Source: Teichococcus aerophilus (GTDB lineage Bacteria > Pseudomonadota > Alphaproteobacteria > Acetobacterales > Acetobacteraceae). Taken from it: 64,000 bases of DNA. Below the pieces are notes generated by a model, which saw only the letters and a program-made list of their open reading frames with translations, was not told the origin of the DNA and did not search any database. Below are positions 59,357 through 64,000 of this stretch, piece by piece (position 1 is the first letter of the stretch; each line of letters opens with the position of its first letter). The DNA is taken from contig NZ_JACTVA010000016.1 of NCBI RefSeq assembly GCF_014490485.1, positions 1 to 64,000 on the forward strand, written 5' to 3'. A program made the translations under genes and the position numbers.

Positions 59357-60817
59357 TTGCCTGATTCATCTCCTCCTCCCTCTCCCATCCTGCAGGACGA
59401 CCGCCAGCTTTCCACCTTCCGGTGGACGCACGGGCTGCTGAACCGCGTCGTCCGCGCCGCGGACGTGGTGGCCATCCTGCTGGCCACGCTGGTGGCCGCC
59501 ACGATCTGGCACCAGCCGCTGATGTGGGACCAGCGGATCGTCACGATGCTGGCCGGCATCTGGGCCTTCCTCTCCGTGCTTGGCCAGATCCGCGCCTACC
59601 GGGTGGAGAACTACGTCACCCTCTGGTCGCAGCTGGGCCAGGTGCTGCTCGGCAGCGCCGCCAGCTGGGTGGTCATGACGGCGGTGCTGCATGCCTGCCT
59701 GCGCGACGTCTCGGTCACCGAGAGCTGGGTGCTGGGCTGGTTCGCCCTGCTGCTGGGCATGGTGCTGGTCAATCGCGGGCTGCAGAGCATCCTGACCCGC
59801 GTGGTCGAGTGGAAGCACCTGCTGCGCCGCAAGACCGTAGTGATCGGCACCAACGCGGTGGGCGAGGCCACGCTGCGCCGGCTGATGGCCGATACCGCGC
59901 ACCATGAGATCGTCGGCGTCTATCGCGGCCTGTCGGACGACATCACGGTGCGCGACGTCGCCGGCATCCCCGTCGCCGGCGGGATGGAAGACCTGGCCAT
60001 CTATGCGCAGGACAACACGATCGACCTGATCGTACTGGCCGAAGGCTGGGCCAAGGCGCCCGAGATCTTCCGCATGATCGACGCGGTGGAATGGATCGCC
60101 GCCGACGTCGTCGTGCCGTTCGAGGAAGCGGGCGTGCGCCCGAGCTTCGCGCGCATCGCGCCGGTTTCCGGCATGTCGACGCTGCAGGTGATGTACCGGC
60201 CGTTCAAGGGCAGCCAGGGCATCACCAAGGCGCTGGAGGATTATGTCGTCGCCGGCCTGGCGCTGCTGATCCTCAGCCCGATGCTGCTGCTGGTGGCGCT
60301 GGCCATCCGGCTGGACAGCCCGGGGCCGGCCCTGTTCCGCCAGCCGCGTACCGGCCTGGGGCAGAAGGCCTTCTCCATCTACAAGTTCCGCACCATGACG
60401 GTGGACCCGACCGACGACGGCTCGGTCGGCACCAACAGCAAGCACAACCCGCGCATCACCCGCATCGGCGGCATCCTGCGCAAGCTGTCGATCGACGAGA
60501 TCCCGCAGCTGCTGAACGTGCTGAAAGGCGACATGTCGGTCGTTGGACCACGTCCCTACGTGGCCAACATGCTGGTCGGGCAGGAACGTTTCTCGGACAT
60601 GGTGCGCCGCTACGCGGTGCGGCACCGCATCAAGCCCGGCCTGACCGGCTACGCCCAGGCCAACGGCATGCGCAGCAACGCCCTGCGCGACCCCGAGAAT
60701 GCGCGCAAATCCATCGAGATGGACCTGTACTACATCACCCACTGGTCCCTCTGGCTCGACATCCGCATCATGGTGCGCACCATCTTCGTCGGCCTCGCCG
60801 GGCGCAACGTCTTTTGA
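59357..60817 (+). CDS. Undecaprenyl-phosphate sugar phosphotransferase (priming transferase)
   Basis: 486 residues of the WcaJ/PssY type. Four N-terminal helices (VVAILLATLVAATIW, MLAGIWAFLSVLG, VVMTAVLHACLRDV, GWFALLLGMVLVNRG), a Rossmann-like CoA-binding-type domain (TVVIGTNAVGEATLRRL), a fifth hydrophobic segment YVVAGLALLILSPMLLLVAL, and the catalytic C-terminus FRQPRTGLGQKAFSIYKFRTM, with LSIDEIPQLLNVLKGDMSVV and GPRPYVANM, then KPGLTGYAQANG. It transfers a sugar-1-phosphate to undecaprenyl phosphate to start the repeat unit. Start is TTG 59357; no ATG fits the frame nearby. Confidence 0.92.
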   Translation: MPDSSPPPSPILQDDRQLSTFRWTHGLLNRVVRAADVVAILLATLVAATIWHQPLMWDQRIVTMLAGIWAFLSVLGQIRAYRVENYVTLWSQLGQVLLGSAASWVVMTAVLHACLRDVSVTESWVLGWFALLLGMVLVNRGLQSILTRVVEWKHLLRRKTVVIGTNAVGEATLRRLMADTAHHEIVGVYRGLSDDITVRDVAGIPVAGGMEDLAIYAQDNTIDLIVLAEGWAKAPEIFRMIDAVEWIAADVVVPFEEAGVRPSFARIAPVSGMSTLQVMYRPFKGSQGITKALEDYVVAGLALLILSPMLLLVALAIRLDSPGPALFRQPRTGLGQKAFSIYKFRTMTVDPTDDGSVGTNSKHNPRITRIGGILRKLSIDEIPQLLNVLKGDMSVVGPRPYVANMLVGQERFSDMVRRYAVRHRIKPGLTGYAQANGMRSNALRDPENARKSIEMDLYYITHWSLWLDIRIMVRTIFVGLAGRNVF

Positions 60818-60883
60818 GGCGTCTGGCCGGGATGGGGCGGTGCCCCTTTCCCGGCTGTCTTGGCTTTGGGGTGGGGCGAAGCG

Positions 60884-61126
60884 AAGGCCGGGGAAGGAAT
60901 TCCCCGGCCCCTTCTTTTTTCTGCGAGTTTGGCGAAGCGCGTCAGGACTGAGAGCGGACGCTGCTTGATGATTTTGATAATGGGCCACCAGGGCTGAACC
61001 CTCAGTCGCCGGAGGTCCAGGCCTCCGGCGCACCCAGCCGTCTCCCAAGACCGCGCCCTCAACAGCCACAGCCGAAAAACTCAAAAAAAGAAAAGAAGGG
61101 GTCCGGGGAATTCTTTCCCCGGCCTT
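60884..61126. mobile_element. Family A element between priming transferase and polymerase genes
   Basis: A 243-bp copy. The left end AAGGCCGGGGAAGGAATTCC is 66 bp after the transferase stop, followed by CCTTCTTTTTTCTGCGAG. The inverted right end finishes at 61126. The core is CAGTCGCCGGAGGTCCAGGC. No gene in 60818-61217; 61127-61217 shows nothing else. Confidence 0.88.
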
Positions 61127-61217
61127 CCCGCACCTGTCTGGATCTGCCGCACGCCAGGCGCGTGCATCTGCCCTGATGCCCGGCCGTAGCCCGCCTGCCG
61201 TGAAGGTAGCTCGCCGC

Positions 61218-62516
61218 CTATAATGGAATGCGGCCGCGGGCCCAGGCTGGGGTCTGCAGCGGTGCTGTGGTGCGGGTGGGGCGCCAGCCGGTCTGGTCCT
61301 GGGTGAAGCCGGCTTCGTCGCGCATGCGCAGCCACCAGGCCAGGGCGGCCACGGTGACGACGCCGCCGGGCGCGTACATGACCGAGTAGATGGCCGAGCA
61401 GAGGATTTCGAACACCACGTAGTCCCCCAGCGCGGCGCGGAAGGCACTGCCGTTGCGCACGGCCAGCGCGGTCTTGAGGGAGCGGGCGTGGATGAACACG
61501 ATCATCCCGGTCCCGATCAGCCCGTATTCCATCAGCACGCCCAGCCAGCCGATATCGGTCAGCCAGAAATCCGAGTTGCCGAAGAAATCCGCCAGGGTGA
61601 GTTCGGAGAAGGAGGAGATGGAGCCGGAGCCGAACAGCAGCTTGGACGGGTCGCTGGTGATCCAGTCCCAGGCGATGACGACGGAGCGCAGGCGGATGAA
61701 CAGAGATTCGTCGAAGATCCGCCCCAGCAGTTCCGGCACGCCGGGACCGTAGATCAGCGCGACGATGATGACCGGCAGCATGCTGATGGCGCCGAGGCCC
61801 CACAGCCAGTTGGCCGGCATGCGGAACACCATGATCATCATCAGCACGATGACGGTGACGCCGGTGGGCAGCCGCGCCTTGTAGATGATGACCATGGAGA
61901 CGATGGCCCCCACCAGCAGCGCCAGCTGCCACAGCTTGCGTTCCCGCACCAGGCGCTCGCCCAGCCAGAACAGCATCAGCTCGGCCAGCATCATGGGCAT
62001 GCGGATATACATGCCGCGCCCGTCATCCCAGGAGAACATGTTGGCGCCGGCCACGGTGGGCTGGAAGCGCGCGGCGGGGACTGTGACCCACAGGATCCAC
62101 ATCACCGCGAAGGTGGCGATGCCGAAGCTGATGGCGCCGCGTGCCACGTCCCGCTCGGATGGCCGCAGCAGCACGAGTGCCGCGGGCACGGCGAAATAGT
62201 AGGTGAGCGGCCAGGCCTTGATGGAGGAGAGCAGCGCATCCGCCAGCCCGGTCGGGAAATAGATCAGGGAGAGGATGGGGGTGAAGCCCAGCGCATAGGC
62301 CAGCAGCACCAGGTAGACCGGGCTATCCGGCAGGCGCAGCTTGACCATGCCATACAGAGTCAGCGGCACCGTGACGATGGGCCAGCCTTTGGAGAGGGCG
62401 TAGAAAGGCCCGGCTTCCACCTTGTAGTGGAAGATCTGGAAGAACATGGACAGCAGGCCGAACCATTGGGCGGTGCGGCGCCGGCTGCCGGGCAGGGCTT
62501 TCGCCCGTTCCGTCAC
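61218..62516 (-). CDS. O-antigen polymerase/ligase-type membrane protein (Wzy-like)
   Basis: 432 residues with ~11 predicted helices and a large periplasmic loop near residues 250-330 (PELLGRIFDESLFIRLRSVV), the layout of Wzy polymerases and WaaL ligases. WITSDPSKLLFGSGSISSF contains the short LLFGxG pattern common to this family. No other catalytic signature exists. The start is likely GTG 62516, overlapping the acyltransferase stop (GTGA). A longer start at 62567 adds an Ala-rich tail. In a locus with flippase, priming transferase and Wza/Wzc homologues, polymerase is the more likely role. Confidence 0.78.
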   Translation of the reverse strand: MTERAKALPGSRRRTAQWFGLLSMFFQIFHYKVEAGPFYALSKGWPIVTVPLTLYGMVKLRLPDSPVYLVLLAYALGFTPILSLIYFPTGLADALLSSIKAWPLTYYFAVPAALVLLRPSERDVARGAISFGIATFAVMWILWVTVPAARFQPTVAGANMFSWDDGRGMYIRMPMMLAELMLFWLGERLVRERKLWQLALLVGAIVSMVIIYKARLPTGVTVIVLMMIMVFRMPANWLWGLGAISMLPVIIVALIYGPGVPELLGRIFDESLFIRLRSVVIAWDWITSDPSKLLFGSGSISSFSELTLADFFGNSDFWLTDIGWLGVLMEYGLIGTGMIVFIHARSLKTALAVRNGSAFRAALGDYVVFEILCSAIYSVMYAPGGVVTVAALAWWLRMRDEAGFTQDQTGWRPTRTTAPLQTPAWARGRIPL

Positions 62517-63682
62517 GATGGCTGCCGCAGGAAGCGCCGCAGCCGCTGCGGCGGCCGTTCCACCCATTCATAGGATACGGCGGCAATGGCGGTGGAGATG
62601 GCGGCCAGCGCGGGCATTACCACCAGCAGCCAGAACAGGCTGGGCCGCATGTCCAGGATGGCGGGCTTCCACAATGCTTCCGGCAGCAGCGGCACGGCGC
62701 AGACCAGCACGGCGAGGTGCCAGAGATAGAGCGAGTAGCTCCACCGGCCGAGCAGCACGGCCGGGCGGCTGGCCAGCAGCCGCCGGGTCCAGCCATGGCG
62801 CGGGCCGAACAGCACGCAGCCGAAGCCGAGGAACAGCCCGATGCCTTGCATGGTGTAGCGCAGGCTGGAGCGGAAAGTGGGGTCGCGGATGGCCAGGCTG
62901 GCCAGCACGATCAGCAGGGAGACGACGAGCGTGGCGCGCGCATTGAACAGGCGCAGCAACAGCGGTGCCGCGCCGGTGTTGAGCAGCAGCGACATCAGGA
63001 CGCCGTAAAGGATGGAATCGAGCCGCATGTCGGTGGAGAAGGCGGTGCGGAAGGCGCCGAGCCCCTCGGTGCAGGCGGGCCCGGTGGCGACGCACTGCCC
63101 GGCCAGCACGGTGCGCCAGGCGATGATGGCGACGATCAGCACGGCCAGGATGCCGATCAGCCGCGCCCGGCTGCGCACCGCCACGAACAGGAAGGGGAAC
63201 AGGGCGTAGAAATGCAGCTCCACCGCGATCGACCACAGCGGCGCCAGCGGACTGTCCATGCCACCGGGGCCGGTGTTGTAGGGCTCGAACAACGCCATGT
63301 AGTTGGTGAAGTAGAACAGCCCGGCCATGACCTGGGAGGGGCTGGTGGTGCCGCCCGCCTGCACGTTGATGAGCGAGGCGATGGGAACAACGACGATCAG
63401 CGCCGGCCACAGCCGCAGCAACCGCCGCGCCAGGAACGGGCCGAGCCGCACGCGGCCCTTCCGCTGCTGTTCCAGCATCAACTGACGCGTGATGAGGAAG
63501 CCGGAGATGAAGAAGAACACCGTAACGCCGAAGGTGCCCGGCAGCAGCGAGCCGAGCCCGTAATGCCCCAGCACCACCAGCAGGATGGACAGCGCCCGCA
63601 GCCCGTCGAGCGGCGCCACGTAGTCGTGGGACGGGCCGACGCTCCAGGTGATGCTGCCATTCTCGGCTTTGGGCAGGCTCAT
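62513..63682 (-). CDS. Acyltransferase 3 family membrane protein (polysaccharide O-acylation)
   Basis: 389 residues with ~10 helices. PLDGLRALSILLVVLGHYGL is the N-terminal family motif with the catalytic histidine (LGHYG); FFFISGFLITRQLM and FLARRLLRLWPALIVVVPIA (R-x10 region) follow, then SPLAPLWSIAVELHFYALFP with the WSIAVE motif. Such proteins move acetyl or similar groups onto extracytoplasmic glycans. It overlaps the wzy-like gene. ATG 63682 gives MSLPKAENGS. Confidence 0.92.
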   Translation of the reverse strand: MSLPKAENGSITWSVGPSHDYVAPLDGLRALSILLVVLGHYGLGSLLPGTFGVTVFFFISGFLITRQLMLEQQRKGRVRLGPFLARRLLRLWPALIVVVPIASLINVQAGGTTSPSQVMAGLFYFTNYMALFEPYNTGPGGMDSPLAPLWSIAVELHFYALFPFLFVAVRSRARLIGILAVLIVAIIAWRTVLAGQCVATGPACTEGLGAFRTAFSTDMRLDSILYGVLMSLLLNTGAAPLLLRLFNARATLVVSLLIVLASLAIRDPTFRSSLRYTMQGIGLFLGFGCVLFGPRHGWTRRLLASRPAVLLGRWSYSLYLWHLAVLVCAVPLLPEALWKPAILDMRPSLFWLLVVMPALAAISTAIAAVSYEWVERPPQRLRRFLRQPS

Positions 63683-63870
63683 CGGGCCATGCCGGCCGCC
63701 TGCCTTGCCCCGATGAGGGCCGGCCGTCCACGGAATTGGCTGGCGATCATGAACGGCGCGGGCATCGTGCTCTTTGAAAGATACGCAGAACGTAAAAATC
63801 ACCGATCCAGCGGAAAGCGGCAAGGTCAAAGGGTGACGCAAAGCCAGCCATCCTCTCATGGTGCGCAGGC

Positions 63871-64000
63871 GTGACGGGCTTGCAGCTGAGGCGGCGCGGT
63901 TTGCTGGCGGGGTTGGCGGGGCTTTCCCCCGCGCTGGCCGCCGCGGCCCCTTCGCCCGCCGCGCCGCCGGCATGGGGCGGGATGGGGCAGGCGGCCGGGC
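63871..64000 (+). CDS. Tat-type secreted protein, N-terminus only (runs off the window edge)
   Basis: From the GTG at 63871 the frame encodes MTGLQLRRRGLLAGLAGLSP and ALAAAAPSPAAPPAWGG, a twin-arginine-like signal (RRRGLL) and Ala-rich cleavage region. A TTG at 63880 is an alternative start. The gene is divergent from the acyltransferase, with ~190 bp between them, and no more than ~43 codons are visible. The mature function cannot be judged. Position suggests a periplasmic or secreted polysaccharide-handling protein, but that is only context. Confidence 0.55.
   Translation, partial: MTGLQLRRRGLLAGLAGLSPALAAAAPSPAAPPAWGGMGQAAG

Noticed and set aside
43163-61126. Recurrent ~50-bp repeats considered as a CRISPR array
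   Set aside because: Copies are kilobases apart, alternate in orientation and lie at gene ends; there are no regular spacers or cas genes.

Overview
The window is very GC-rich, densely coded chromosomal DNA from an alphaproteobacterium. Family content (AmgK/MurU with TsaE, AddB, DUF3305/DUF3306, PpsR-HemE, TimA-like protein, long HPF next to RpoN) and the base composition suggest an Acetobacteraceae (Roseomonas-like) organism. That placement is inference, since no rRNA is present. I see about 50 protein genes and one tRNA (Leu-CAG). There is no phage, CRISPR array or complete insertion sequence.

Layout. 1-4939 (minus): tsaE-amgK-murU-addB operon. 5517-8314: amino-acid-type periplasmic binding protein and a thioredoxin-reductase-like ferredoxin reductase. 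8657-14619: an iron-sulfur module of a four-cluster ferredoxin protein divergent from a biotin/lipoate-ligase-like protein, DUF6505, DUF6352, DUF3305 and DUF3306, with no catalytic enzyme in sight. 15246-23999: DMT-like membrane protein, exonuclease III, a Zur-box-controlled ZnuA, a CPA1 antiporter with a cyclic-nucleotide-binding tail, a double universal stress protein and an orphan methyltransferase. 24182-30249 (minus): lptC-lptA-lptB-rpoN-hpf, with rnd and tRNA-Leu further upstream. 31598-38558: dnaQ-coaE-aroE and maf-ppsR split by gshB, then hemE. The ppsR-hemE gap is the classical alphaproteobacterial position of the replication origin and carries DnaA-box-like sites. 39143-48923: MHS transporter, MarR regulator, ubiE, murJ, secB, phosphatase, TimA-like protein and mltA. 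49193-64000: a Wzx/Wzy-type exopolysaccharide locus (flippase, export lipoprotein, chain-length/pseudo-kinase protein, epimerase, GMC oxidoreductase, two glycosyltransferases, priming sugar transferase, polymerase/ligase, acyltransferase and a Tat-exported protein cut by the edge).

The most striking feature is not a gene. Three families of dispersed inverted-repeat elements (called A, B and C here) occupy the gaps between genes. Family A is a module of about 244 bp. Each inverted end is a GC hairpin followed by a T-rich tract, so it reads as an intrinsic terminator from either side. Nine of the ten convergent gene junctions in the window hold one of these elements. One family A copy lies inside addB and is translated in frame as about 98 extra residues, and its T-tract is degraded. 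Smaller IS-derived miniature elements are nested in families A and C.
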